Origin: Sinonovacula constricta
Taxonomy: Eukaryota > Mollusca > Bivalvia > Cardiida > Solecurtidae
DNA: 64,000 bases
NCBI GenBank assembly: GCA_007844125.1
Contig: CM017568.1
Coordinates: 7,993,573 to 8,057,572, forward strand
Reading direction: 5' to 3'
The first letter of the stretch is position 1; each line of letters opens with the position of its first letter. The translations under genes and the position numbers were made by a program. The notes beneath the pieces were generated by a model. That model made no database searches, was not told the DNA's origin, and saw nothing but the letters and a program-made list of their open reading frames with translations. Of this stretch, positions 14,501-29,500 are shown piece after piece.

Positions 14501-17500
14501 AATATGGAACTTTTTCATATATATATATCAAAACACATTTTGTTTATTGTTATTAGCTTTGCATTATCAGTACACACCCTACTAGTTCTATTTCTGTTTA
14601 AAATAGTGTGTGATTCTGATTAGAAAAATCAGGTAAAACATAATCGTGAATGTTTAAAAATTAATCAATAAATTATATTGAAAAAAGAAAGAATAAGTAA
14701 GTGTGTTTTTGTGAACTGCCAAACATATAATACTTTACTTACAATCAAAAATCTCTAAGCTTGATAGCCATTATAGCATTTTTCACAAAACTTGCGCCAA
14801 ACATTGGTGCAAAATATACAAAAAAACAATATTAAAAAGAACAGAAACTAAACTTTAACCACAAGCTGATCTCTAAATACTTTACGAAGGTAATTCTAAC
14901 CAAAGAAGTATTTCTTTACTTCAACCAACAGCACCTGTTATTTAAAATTTCACCACAGTGTTATTACCTTTGCAAATGACATTGTTTTGGCGCATATGTT
15001 CCATCTGTATTACAGTTGGGCGAGAAAGAATAGATGCCGGAAAGCAAAGATTGTACCCAACAGTTAGCAATCAACTTTGGCTCATGCCACTCCACATCAT
15101 CTGCAAAAGAGCAGAATAGATGTGTTAGTGGCATGAAAAGGTGAACCACTAACCTGGCTATCAAATGCCGTGTTCAATGAAAAGTTGTGTTGGTGGCATG
15201 AAAAGGTGTACCACTTATTTTGCCTTCAAATGCCACTTAACATTGAAGGTTTTGCTTTTAGAAATCATATCAATGCACTAATGGTCATATGAATTCAAAT
15301 ATTTTTTGTTAGAGGAAGACCCCAAACAAATGTCTGAGAAGAAACCCCAGCACATGTCAACTGAAAGACCTCCCCTACTGATTGTTTGGAATGTTTTAAG
15401 AAGTGTATGTGTTTAATTGTAATAATATTCTGATATTTCTCAATTGCTATGAAACAGGCTTAGATATTATGGAGATGAAAAAACATCCTTGAATTTAACA
15501 AAAATATGAAAAGCTTAAAATTTGAGAAAACAAAAATATTCACCATAAACTTTCCTCATAATATTGTGGCTTTATAGATTTTCTTCAAAACAAGTTGTTA
15601 ATAAGCACTGGCTTTGACTATATGATGGCTGCAATTCTCAACTTTATTCAAGTAGATATATTCATAAAATATTAAGCCTTTTAGTGTTTAATTGCCATGA
15701 AATGTGCTTAAAAGTTAATCACACCTCTTGGATTTGGATCAAAAACATTGCCATACTGTTGTTCCAATGCCATCCTCTCTGCAATTGGCCCTGTTGGATA
15801 ACCACCTAATGGCTCTGGTAAACTCTCACCTATCCTATGGGAAGATGCTGGCTGTGCTACTGGTTGATTGATGACAGGTTGTGGTTGTGGTGGTGGTGGT
15901 ACATAGGGGGTTGGTGGGGCTGCAGCTTGCTGGGCTTTCATCTGTTGCACTTGCTGCTGTTGTAAATCCCAGGCTGCCTTTAGTTGACGCTGCCGTGCCT
16001 CTTCCTGTTGTTGAATTAGTCTCTGTTGTTGTTCTCTCTGTTGTTGTTCTCTCTGTTGTTGCTCTCTCTGTTGTTGTTCTGTCGGTTGTTGTCCTCTCTG
16101 TTGTTGCTCTCGTTCTTTAATGCGTTGCTGCTGTAGGTCCCATGCTGCTTTAAGTTCTTTCTGTCTTTGTATATATTCTGGCGACTTCTGGTATGCTCTT
16201 TGTCTTTCGGCTTCCTGTTGTTGTTGTAATTGAAATGCCTGATAAGCCTGTTCTCGTTGTATGTCCTCAGGAGTCTGTCTTCTCACAGAATGTCTTTTAC
16301 GCGTTTTTTCCAGCAATTTTGACTGTTTTTGTTTGTGGCTTAGCCTTGTTTTATCTCTCCATTTAGAATGGTTTCGTATTCTTAAACTTCGTTTACGTCT
16401 CTGTAAGTCTTTAGAATGCCTTTGCTTGACAGTATGGAGTGATACTTCATTTGTTTCATCTAAAACTTTTATTGAGCTTGAATGTTGCAGCTTTTCGACA
16501 CCTGTTGCATTAGTTATTTTGTGTTGTGGATATTGATTTATCATTTTAGGTAACACTTGTCTTGTGTAAACATTTCTCAAACTATGATCAAAAGGTGTTG
16601 ACCTGATTCGTCTTTTTTTCCATCTATGTTTCAGAAAATTTGATTGATTAAAATTTGGTGGAAGTAATTCATATTGTGTTAAAATAACCTTCTTCTCTGG
16701 TCCTGTTTCTATTATGTCAAGATCAAACTTGTTATCTATGACAATATATGTAGGAGGATCTACATCTTGTGCTTTACTAATTGGATTTGATTTAACTGCA
16801 ATAAAAAAGACATGACAGTTAAATGAATGCCTACAAATTTAAAAAAAAAGAGCAAAGAATCAGCAAAATACAAATTGAGGACAGCTCAAGCAATAGAAAA
16901 GAAGAAAGCTAAAGAAAAAGAACTTAAGACAGTGAAAGAAAGCATTGGAAACATTGTTAAATTACTTGTGTAAATAATGTAAATTATAAATACTTTTTGC
17001 AAGTAAGTCCATCTTTAAGGTACTGAATGTAACCATTTTACCCTGACCAAAGATAACACCAAGGAGATCACAGTATGAAGGGCCATCAACCAAAATAGTT
17101 TGTATACTGTTACCATGGCTCTCACAGTGGAGGTCAAAATACACTTACACTTGTATATGAGCTGACTGTACTGACATTGGTCAGCAGCTATGAAGTAAAA
17201 ACTAATCCCTTCCCTGCAAGCACAGTAGCCCAAGTCTGTCTTCAGCTGGCCAGACACACTCTACCCGAAACCCTTCCCTGCAACCAAAGAAGTCCAAGTC
17301 TGTGTTCAGCTGGGTAGACACACTCTACCCAAAACCCTCCCTTTAACCACAGTAGCCCAAGGCTGTGTTCAGCTGTGTAGACAAACCCTACCCAAAACCA
17401 TTCCCTGCAACCACAGTAGCCTGAGACTGTGTTCAGCTGGGAAGACACACTCTACTCAAAACCCTTCCCTTTAACCATAGTAGCCCAAGGCTGTATTCAG

Positions 17501-20500
17501 CTGTGTAGACAAACCCTACCCAAAACCCTTCCCTGCAACCACAGTAGCCTGAGACTGTGTTCAGCTGGGTAGACACACCCTACCCAAAACCCTTTCCTGC
17601 AACCACAATAGCCTGAGGCTGTGTTCACCCTTCCCAGCAACCAAAGTAGCCTGAGACTGTGTTCAGCTGGGTAGACACACCCTACCCAAAACCCTTCCCT
17701 GCAACCATATTAGCCTGAGGCTGTGTTCAGCTGGGTAGACACACCCTACCCAAAACCCTTTCCTGCAACCATATTAGCCTGAGGCTGTGTTCAGCTTGAT
17801 AGACACACCCTACCCAAAAACCTTCCCTGCAACCATATTAGCCTGAGGCTGTGTTCAGCTTGGTAGACACACCCTACCCAAAAACCTTCCCTGAAATCAC
17901 AGTAGTCCAAGGCTGTGTTCAGCTGGGTAGACACCCTCTAGCCTACACCCTTCCCTGCAATAACAGTAGCCCACGACTGTCTAGCTGGGAAGACAAACTC
18001 TACCCAAAACCCTTCCCTGTGACCACAGTAGCCCAAGGCTGTGTTCAGCTGTGTAGACAAAGCCTACCCAAAACTCTTCTCTGCAAGCACAGTAGCCCAA
18101 GGCTGTATTCAGCTGGGAAGACAAACCCTACCCAAAACCCTTCCCTGCAACCACAGTAACCGAGACTGTGTTCAGCTTGGTAGACACACCCTACCCAAAA
18201 CCCCTTCCCTATAACCACAGTAGTCCAAGACTGTGTTCAGCTGGGAAGACAAACCCTACCCAAAACCCTTCCCTGCAACCACAGTAACCAAGACTGTGTT
18301 CAGCTTAGTAGACACACCCTACCCAAAACCCCTTCCCTGTAACCACAGTAGTCCAAGACTGTGTTCAGCTGGGAAGACAAAACCTACCCAAAGCCCGTCT
18401 CTGCAACCACAGTAGCCTGAGGCTGTGTTCAGGTGGGTAGACAAACCCTACCCAAAACCCTTTCCTGCAACCACAGTAGCCTGAGGCTGTGTTCAGCTTG
18501 GTAGACAAAACCTACCTAAAGCCCGTTTTTGCAACCACAGTAGCCTGAGGCTGTGTTCAGCTGGGTAGACAAACCCTACCTAAAACCCGTCTCTGCAACC
18601 ACAGTAGCCCGAGGCTGTGTTCAGGTGGGTAGACAAAGCCTACCCAAAACTCTTCCCTGCAACCACAGTAGCCTGAGGCTGTGTTCAGCTTGGTAGACAA
18701 AACCTACCCAAAGCCCGTCTCTGCAACCACAGTAGCCTGAGGCTGTGTTCAGCTGGGTAGACAAACCCTACCCAAAACCCTTCCCTGCAACCACAGTAGC
18801 CTGAGGCTGTGTTCAGCTGGGTAGACACACTTGACCCAAAACCCTTTCCACAGGGCTCAAATTTAATACTTTATAGTACTGGCAAATTTTCACAAGTACT
18901 ACAATTTCAACTTGCAAAATCTAAGACTCACTTGCATTTTTTAATTCACCCCTTTGCTTCAGTATGAGCAATCTTATATTGTATGGAAAACAATGTTTTT
19001 AGACATCGTTTTATTGTTTTAATTAGGGATGTCAACGAGTACTACAGTCAGTAGCCGAGTACTCAGTCATTCTTTCAATAGAGTACTTGAGTTACTTGGT
19101 CATTTTCATAAAAATGTAGTTTTCATTTGATCTAGTTTTTTACTGGTTATATATAAGATTACAAAAAATGATTATGTTTCTTGCATTGGCTAAATATGTT
19201 CTATTGATGTCAAATACATTTTGCAACTCTATTGCTGGAGAAATTTGTAATGAAAAACCTATTTCCTAGTTTGAGATCCATACACTTACTGAGCAACATT
19301 GGAGTCTGGTGGCATAGCCATTTAAATAACATTGCGCATGCACTGATCAGAAGATGATAATATATAAAAATCTACCAGGTTTTAAAAATCGGTAAAATAT
19401 GAAAAATAATCAAAATCATATTGTTCGAAATGGGGCTGGGGTGTTACTAAGATGACAAAGATAAATTAGCGTAGAAGTGATTAGACATGAGTTTTTTTAA
19501 CTGACAGATAATGGGGTGCCTGCTGGGACAAGATATTGAGCATCAACGATTGATAAGGCATCTAGTAGTAGTCAGGTGGTAGAGAGGAACTGGGTCATGC
19601 AACAGGCAGCAATAAGGTAGTGTCCAGCTACCAAGAACAACTCTTTCTTTTAGTTATTTTGTTTGTTTTGTTTTCAGATTTTTTTTTTGTCAAAATAATT
19701 TTTCTTCCCCATTTTACCGATTACTCAAATAGCAATTTTTAATACTCAAGTATAATCTTCTAATCGAGTATGAGTAATTGTTGGCATCTCTAGTTTTAAT
19801 TATTATCATCGTATAATTGCATAATGAACATTATATTTAATATATTGACACTGTTTATTACTTTATTCTCTTGGCCCATAGGGTAAGAGGTTTGGCCTCT
19901 GACCACATTGGCCACTTATCCATCATTTGTTCAACTTCATTGCCATTTATGTTAATTCGCATCAGCTGACCCATATGCTTAGTACTGAGTGAGCACCTCC
20001 AGTCATTCTTAATGTGTTTCATCACAGAAATTGCTAATTCTCAAGCAGCACAGTTGAGACGGTTAAGACCAGTCAAATTATTTATTGTTCTTTTTTTTCC
20101 TTTTTGGAAACTGTTGATCTAAGTTTTGGACTGCAATCAGCCATCAGTGATTTAAATCACATGTTAAAAACTTGTTATTTTTTGCTTATCATGATGCCCA
20201 CTGAATGTTTCTCATAATCGATACAATTATAGCAAATAAGCGCTGCCTAAAATTATAACAGGAAATACCAGACCACAATATTCTCATAGTGTGTAAAACA
20301 TGGTACTTGCATATCCATATGTCATTATTGTTTGTGTGTTTTCCAGAAAATGAATGCAGGCATTTCTGCCATTTATTTGTCCACAAAGGTTTTACGTTTA
20401 TTCTGCAGGATTTGATCATCAACTATTTTTCAGATTCTTCCATGATAATTACATAATTTAAACTTGATTTTTCTCAGGAATTTACGACTTGCAAACCTTT

Positions 20501-23500
20501 GCATGCTTTTAAACTCATCGCATACTTTTCAATTTTGACTCACATTTAGCGAGTGTGTTAGCCCTAAATTCTAGCACTGCCTTCCCCCAACTCATTAACC
20601 TTTGATAATGTGAGCTTTATATGGTTTTGAGACATTCCAATTTTTAATGCATTTGAGCTTGACTCTATATTTACCCCAACTTTTACCGTTGCATGCAGGT
20701 GCTCTACATCTTAAGTACTCAAAGCACGTAAGGATATATAATTTTTAAGATTTTTGTCATTCTAATCGCCATTATGGAATAACAAGAATTGCAGAGATGC
20801 TGAATGAAACAATATGTAAATACATATAATTTAAACACTTCACTTTGATAAAACAACTTGTTCAAGGTCTAAAAGCACAAAAATAGCCTTCCATGCAAGA
20901 CTCATTCAAAACAAGATTTACTCTCTCATACAAAAAATCATGAGTAGAAACACATAAAAGTAATATGTCAATTGAAAGTGTAATTGCTAAGAAACTAACT
21001 TGTAAAATGGAATACACATGCATTCAAAGCATTATCCTTTTTCAGTATACATGTATGCACATTCTTGCACGTCTGATTTATGAGTATTTATAGGATGTGA
21101 TAAATTTTTAGAAAATGTGTTTAAAACAACACATTTTAAATTTGGAATAAGAATTATATTCATCATTCATTATGATGAAGTAAACACTCTTTAAATGTAA
21201 AATAAAGAAAGTTTTTCGGGGCAAAAACATGTTTAATGTAGAAATTGTGTTAAAATTAACATTTTAATTTTTTTAGCAAAGAAATGTGTCTGTACCCAAC
21301 AAATAAAAAAAATCCTGTTCTGTGTATAACAAATGTTAAGTTCTTTTTTAAATTAAATAAACCTCTGTCACATACAAACACTTTAGTTTTTACTTTCAAG
21401 GACAATTGTTATGCTCTGGTTGTAGTCAATATCTATTTGTAATTATTTTTAAATAGACAATTTAAAATTCTATAATAAAACTTAAAAATAAAATGGAACT
21501 ACATGCATTCAGTGCAAAAAAACAAGAAATCATTGAGCTAAATAAAAATATAGCTCCATGGTCGCTAGACACTGGATCCCAAAAACATAAAAAACAACAT
21601 TTTAGTTCATGTAATGTTGTGTAAGTCACCGCAGTACAAAAATCAAATCTAAATGCAACTGAGTCAGACTTAGTCATTACCATGTTACTTTTATGTCAAA
21701 TTTTCAAATACAAGCAAAAAACTTGGTGAAAATCATATTATCAGTGTATTTGTGGAAGACCTTCTCCAAATTGTCCTCTCAGAATTTACCTTACCTGAAT
21801 AATCTTCTTCTCTCTTTTGCCTATCATCTAGGCCTTCATTTAGTTGATTGTAATTAAAATCTGCTGAATCTGAAAAGAATTGATGCCAAAGGTTTATTCT
21901 AAGAAAATCTGCTTCTTAATGGAGTGGGGGTAGGGTTGGGGGTATTCTATAGGGTCACACTGTTTTAGCATGTGATAAGCATTAATTTATCCACCTTAAA
22001 TTTGCATCTGTATCATTAAAAACAATTAAAACAGAGTAATGAACCAATTTCCTACTTATATGGAGTATTACAGCGTAATTGTTTTGAGTTGGGTTATTTA
22101 AATGGGTGTGGTTGTATACAAATGGATAACACATTTCTAATATATAATAATAAACATAATTTTGGAATCTTATTATTCACAAATGTTAAACTTACGACAC
22201 AATCTTGTAAAACCTTTTTTTTTTTTCAAAACAAATTCAGCTTTTTATTTGGTAAAACAATAATAACCATGCATTATCAATATGTATTATTCGTTTTACA
22301 CAAAGAAAAAAGAACTGTCAGTTGAATTGACTTATGTCCCTGAAGATGCAATGACCTTAGATATGGCCTTGACCTTTAGGGATGCCCTTGCAAATGATGT
22401 CAAATCTGTTACATAGTAAATCTTGATTGACATTTCAAGTTAGTTCAAATACAGATGCTCTAAGACCTAACAGTAAAAGTGTTATTTGTTTGTTAAAAGA
22501 CATGAAAAGGTAAATAATATTCAATTGGACATTTTGTATCTATTTTGTCAATATCTAGGGTTATCATGACCTGACAAAGTTGGTACAAGGTTCTATAAAT
22601 TCTGCAGGTCTCATGGCCTTGCATTCGAAAGTATTTCTAGTCTTTAGCATGCACTGACATTTCTATTTATAGGGAATAACTTATGTATTCACTTTCTACT
22701 TCTCTTTTGTCCTTCATATCATCTTCAGAATTATACTTTTCCTCTGCATTTTCAACATTCTGCTGTTCTTCTGCAATGCTGTTTGGCATATCTGTACAGA
22801 AGAATGTTGTAGTTGCTAAATAATTATGAGGAATGTTAATCTTGGAAAACTGGAAACAAATTTGTTTTACAAACATATTAAATTCCAGTGTAAAAATGAA
22901 AATAATTTGATATTTATAGAGAGCACAACATAGTATTGTAATTATTAAAATTGTTAACAGACTTATTTAACAAACATATTTTATTCCTGTGCAATAATAG
23001 AAACTGTAAGTATTTATAGAAATCATAACATGGAATCATAATGGAAACAAGATTAAAGCCAGGAAAAATATTTTATATAAATGCTATACACAAATCTTTG
23101 GCCATGCAAATGTATAACAACTTCAAATAAACATGAGTTTAACAAAATATGACAATATTAACTATTTCAGCAAGGTTTTTTTTTTGCGTTCTTCTAAAAG
23201 TGATTTACATTCAGGTAAAGGTATGTTCTAAATATGCTTAAACATACACCTCTAATCATATGACTGAAGCCATGTACATTTCTATGGAAGTTTAGTTTGA
23301 CATAGAAACATCCTTGTGTAAATCCCATGTTAAGCCACAAATAATTGGAAATGTTCCTCAGAGAAATACTGAAGAATGTTGCATTTCTTTCAATTAAAAA
23401 TGAAAACATGTTGAAAAGATTATTAGTACAACATGATTTAGCAATCTGTTCGACTAATAGCTCTATTTTAGCCTTGAACATTGAGGTTCTGAGTTCCCTA

Positions 23501-26500
23501 AACAATCACATTTCTTATGACAAAATTTTAAAGATTTCCTTTGATCGAAAGTCAATACCTTGAGCAAAATCCTGGGTTTCTCTGACGCTTCTGTCATCAG
23601 CAACAACATCAGCAGCAGCATCAGACTCTGAGTAAATATAATCATCATCATCCAATAAATCATCTTTATCATCTTTATCATCTTTATCATCATCATCCAG
23701 CCATCATCATCATCATCATCAAAAAATCATATCATAATCCTCCTCATCATCATAATTTTGTATCATTTAAAGTCAAAATCGTAGAATATCAAGTTTATAT
23801 GAAAAATTGGCTTGGACAGGGGAAAATTGCCATAAAATGCCATAAAATACTTCATAAGGTTGGTATCCAACAGTTGGCCTACATCAAAAGCACATATCTT
23901 ACCCCGTTTGTATAATTTCATCACAAACACCTATTTAGGCTTATATAAAATAATTTTAACTGTAAACAGATATCAACATCTGTGTCCATTAGCTGTACAT
24001 GTACAACCTTTAACTTGAAAAGGTAAAGAATACACAGCTTGCTATTGTTTATGATCTGAATAAATTGTATGATGACATCATTTGATCCCAAATTTAAGTA
24101 TAGATGTTGTTGAGTCAAGCTCCTGTGTTGAAAAATATACAGAGAAGGCAGAGTAAGGAAATTCCTATCTCTGATTAACTTTTTACACTGACCTACAGCA
24201 TCAATGATTGGTATTTTCCAGGACTTTTGAAGATAACAATAACTTATTTGGCTGATTGAAAGAAAAAAACAAAATGCCCAAACTGTGTAATACTTCTACT
24301 AATGCCTAAAGTCCTGTATAGGTAACATTTTTCATAAAAATCAGATGCTTCAATTTGTTATACCCAGTTATGTTTATACATATATAATACATGTATCTTG
24401 CATGCAAATATTTGTTGTCAAGCCGAAATACAGTCCAATCACAATATTTTGAATAACAATCGAACAAATGTACAGGCTACCACGTATATGTTAACTGGTC
24501 CTGACAATATTTCTATATATCATATATAGCAAATATTACGATACTTCGGATCGAGATCCTTTAGAATACTACACTCAGTAGGATGATTGACACAGTCCCT
24601 TGAATCAATTATGCACTTAATTTAGTCCCAGCTTCAAGAATATCAAAATCCACACCTTGATGAGTGAAAACAGCTCCGCTTGATTGCCGACATCAGCTTC
24701 ACTAACTGGCCCAGCAATCATGATTTCAACAATGAGCATAGTGTTGACATGGTATTCAGTAAATCAGATAGGGTATAAATTCTGCATGTACGATAGTCAA
24801 ATCAGTTGTTCGCCATATGCAGAAAAGTGAAAGCCGAGGATGAATAAAGCCAATCAGTCAGCAAATCAGAATCTGTTCTTCTATGCTTTACTCGCTTTTA
24901 CCATACTTCCACATAAGCACTATCATCCTTTTATGAAGTAAAGAAATCCCCTGATATTTGTCACTTTACTTGTTGTTTATGACAATGAGAAATAATGATA
25001 ATGATGACTACATGCAATATTATATACATTCAATAAACAATAAGGATCATATAATATAATGACGAAAATAACAATAGCGACAAATGTATTATATCGAGTA
25101 GAAACTGTTTTAGCCGACTGCTGCAATCAGCAATTTCATTGAGGTAAATTACAATCAAACAAATGGTTTGGCTGGTCCTTCGGATATTTGTAGTATTGTG
25201 ATTGGACTGTGTGTGATATTTCAAGAATACATGTACATGTATGCAACTCATTAAAAGTTTCAGAGTAAAAAAGATCTAACTGGCTACAACAAAATAAACA
25301 CTTCCTAAATATTTTTTAATTACCTGATGTTACTTTGATTTACAACAAAACAGAACCAAAGCATGTACTTACTCATAATTCTTTGCATCTTCAATACCAT
25401 TCTTAAGCCCATGATCTTTTTAATTTGTAAAAGAACATAGATTATAGGCAGATTATGTCAGAGTTACAAGATGTTACTTGGAACAATAAAACAAAAAGTC
25501 TCAACCACTAATTACCTTGATGTCTCTTCATTTTTGACTGCTCAGAATTGTCAGCCTCTTCTTCATCATCAAAGTTGTTGTCATAAGATGAGAGCATATC
25601 TGTGCAATTGAAAGGAAATGTCACTGGACATAATTATATAGCTGAAAACAAAAATAACATTTGTCCTAATGCACTGAATGGCATTTATTGATGCATTTTT
25701 GTTTACAGTGCATCCATTTAATGTTTTTTACTTTTTGCAGTTATTTTTCTAGTGTGTTTTTATGATTGTTTGAACAGTTTTGAAAACTGTTAAAAACATA
25801 AAATCAATGTACTGGTTTCCATTGTTCTTGAGAAAATTGTGAAGTGTAGGGGAAGAAGCCTAAATAAGGTTGTGTCTAAGGATGAAGACAGAGTGATGTT
25901 CAGACAGACTGACATACATACTTCTTCTACCAGTCACACCCTCACCCCCTTCCACCCAATGTTGCTGTGGTGTGGGTTAAAAAAAAATCAAAGAGAAAAA
26001 GGTTGTATTTTATATTTGATATCTACATATGAAGCAAAAATCCCTTTTGCATTTTAGAATAGAGTTGACATTAGAAATTGTGTCCATGGTAGACTGACTG
26101 CAGACAGACAGTGGGATGAACAACGTGACTCCAGCATGTCCCTTCAAAATTCGTTGTTGTGAGATGCAAAAATGCCCTCAGCCACTGAGATGCAATGAAC
26201 TTAAATATTGTGTTCAATATGACCTTAATATTTGTAAACATTATGTTCTACAAACCTTAAAGAGTATGTCTGAAAGACAATGGTGAAGTTTGCTTATGTA
26301 GTACACTTAAGTAACAATTACAAAGAATGACCTTACAACTTTGACCGTAATCATGTTTGCCACATCAAATATGTTCTAATGCATATCTTTCTTTAAATTT
26401 GAAATGCAATATTTGTAGGTTTAGTTCTGTCATAATTACTATATATCTCTTGAAAGATGATTAATACAAATTTATTGAAATTTCTTTTTCAATATTCTTT

Positions 26501-29500
26501 TACCTTGATCTCTCTTCATTTTTGACTGCTCAGCATCCTCATCCTCAACTTCATCATCAGCATCGTAGCCATTAGATGACAACATGTCTGTGCAATGAAA
26601 GAGAAATGTCATTGAACATTATTATATGTGTTGTTGAAAACAGTAAAACATCATTTATCCAAAAAGGACAACATGGCTTCTTGTTTTTGCTTTTGTTTTT
26701 TTGTTTTATGTTAAATATGACATTGACCTTAGTGGTTGCACTTGTCAATGTCATGCAAGATACACCTGTGTAGGTACATAGAAGGTGAACTTTAAGCACT
26801 ATGACACCTTGTCTTGTTTATTCTTTGCCTCTTCAAATAAGTTCAAAATCCCATTTTCCTTTTAATTTTAAATGAATTATTGTTACAAGTATAGTTTTAT
26901 GGCATATAAGTGGCCAAGACACAAATCTACAGCTTGAGTAGCAATTTGTAAAGAATGAACTTTAGTGTGACCTTGAGCTAACATTGGTGCACTTGAAAAT
27001 GTTACACAATTTAGAGTACTTTTGTAAAATGGGGATGTTTGATTAAAGTAAGGTAAAGAACAGTACAGAGGATATTTATGGGACTTGTTTTGTTGTAATG
27101 TTATTTATGAGAAAATGGACAGAGCAACTGCTATATGCTGCTATAAGTCAACATTTTAAGTTGTACATTGTCTTATCATTGAAATAGTGATATAAACTAT
27201 AGACTAGAATATGTGCAAAGCTAAAACACCCGTAAACAGGGCTTTGCTATTGTTATATTGTTATGGAAAGCTGATTACCACCTTTTAGATTATTATTAGG
27301 ATAAATTTTATTAAATTTTTAATTTTCATTCATGTCTGGAGTTTTGCAACAAACACTTTTTAGAAATAGATTTAAGTGTTGTTGTTTTTTGTCAATTTAT
27401 TGCATAATGCTAAGTGGTGTACAGTAATCCATTCATGAAGACAGTAGGCCCAACTAATAAACAATAATACATCTTAACAAAACACCAAATAATACTCTAC
27501 CGTCAAGACTGCGCCCTCCCCTCTCAACTTGACTGACTTCGCCATCATCCTCATTGCCATCATTGAAATTGAAATAGTCATCATCTGTTGCATAATGAAA
27601 GAAATGCATAAGTTGTATTGGACATTTATTAACAGCTAGACTGAATGAAAAATAGTGCATGCCACTTTTCACATGCCTTTTTCAATCAATTTAGTTCAAA
27701 GATCATTATCTATTCAGGATTTTTTAAAGCTGTTTTCCTACCCCACAGAGTGCAAAGATCATTGTGCTTTTTCAATGTTATTTGCTTTGTACTTGTATAC
27801 ATATTAAATGAGTTAGTATCCCAAAGCATAAAGCACATTTAAAAGAAGTATTACAGAATTATAGCATCTGTGTTATAACTATTGATCCTGAAAGGTGAAA
27901 CCAACCCATGTCCTGCAGGATGGAATTGTATAACCTTACCCAAAATACTTTACCTGTTATTAAGTTGTGTGTAAAAACTGACTTCGCAATAAAACATTTA
28001 TTTCATGCTTATGACCCATTAATAAAAATTCTGCAAGTGGTTAAAGCTCATTCTTCTCATGCTGACATCTTCATTAGACATTACTGAAACAATCTTTCAA
28101 GCTAAAGAACTGGTAGCCCAGAAGTTGATTTAAATATACCAGCCATTTCCAGTAATATTTCTAGTTTTCAAAAAATACCACTTTTATGTTTCTACTCTAC
28201 CCTTTTTTATTGCCAATTCTATATTCTTAGTTTTACGCTCACAATGTAATATTAAGAATCAAACTTAAAGATGAAGGTTTAGGTGCAAAAACAATGATAA
28301 GGTTCTACAGTGTTGGCCTAATTTTAATTAATTAGACTAGGTAAGAGGTTAAACCTTCTTATGATGAATTTTAAATACCCATGTTAAACTCTCAGTATGT
28401 TTTCCTTTTAACATGTCATATCTCCATTACTTATGAGTTTATTTTATTTAAACTAATACATACTGTAGATAGACCTATTCAAAATAAACACATGAAATCT
28501 GATTTATATATATATATATTAATTGGCCTTTATTATCTCCAGTTTTAAGTCTTTCTGGGAATGCTATGTAAAGGTTAATATAAATAAACAGTAAATAGTG
28601 TAGATCCTGATCAAACAGCTCCAAACAGGGAGCAGACCAAGCTGGAACTATACTTTTTGCCCAAACCTTTAAAACACATGATATGCTCAGCTATAATTTA
28701 AGAGATAAGGAACACAGTACCATCTAACTTACCATCTGAAGACCTCCTGATTCTTGCTTCACGTTCCTGATCAGCTTCATCATCCTCAACATCCTCATCA
28801 TCATCATTTGCATCACCCAATACTACAAGTACAAGTAATACGATGAAGAAATATTGAACCCATCTCATTTCATTTATTTATATAAATCTATACTATTCAA
28901 TTCTTAGTTATCTGTTGATGACTTCATGAAGCTTACATTTGTATGTAACAAGTTCTATGAATGAGGACCTAGTAACAAATTAGTCTAATATGATTTAAAA
29001 CATCTAGAGGTAACTCCATTATTCTGCAAAATTGTGTTATCCTGTGTTATCCTGGAGATAGCATGCCACTAATGACACATGATGAAAAAGTCAACTCATC
29101 ACAAGATGTCAGTACCATGGATGATTCGAAAAAACAGGAGAACACTAGTTATGTCATTGCAATGTGATTCATCTCTTTTAATGTATGAAATGGCAGTATT
29201 TTCAAACTTAGAAGCCTTCAAGCTTTCCAATGCCTGTTGTAATTTTGTAAAATAACAACCTTTATCCTCTAACCATTCTTTTATATGGGTTATATGGTCA
29301 TCTTAGCTATTGTCTGCTTTATGTTTAACATTCAGTTATGGCCCAATGGAAAGTACCTTTAAACACTATGGTGACATTTAACATACAGAACCTTGGATTT
29401 TTTCAACAACACAGTATGTCTAAGATTACAGTACCTTCTGGCAATGAATGTTGAATATATTGACCAGTTACTACTTGAGACTGGTCTATATTTGCAAAAA

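Noticed and set aside
15881..16536. Plus-strand frames rich in Val/Leu opposite the Gln-rich exon
   Set aside because: They are antisense shadows of CAG/CAA codons on the minus strand.
17242..18415. Several open frames of 60-100 codons on both strands
   Set aside because: They are by-products of the 64-bp minisatellite; the translations only repeat the period and have no start or splice context.
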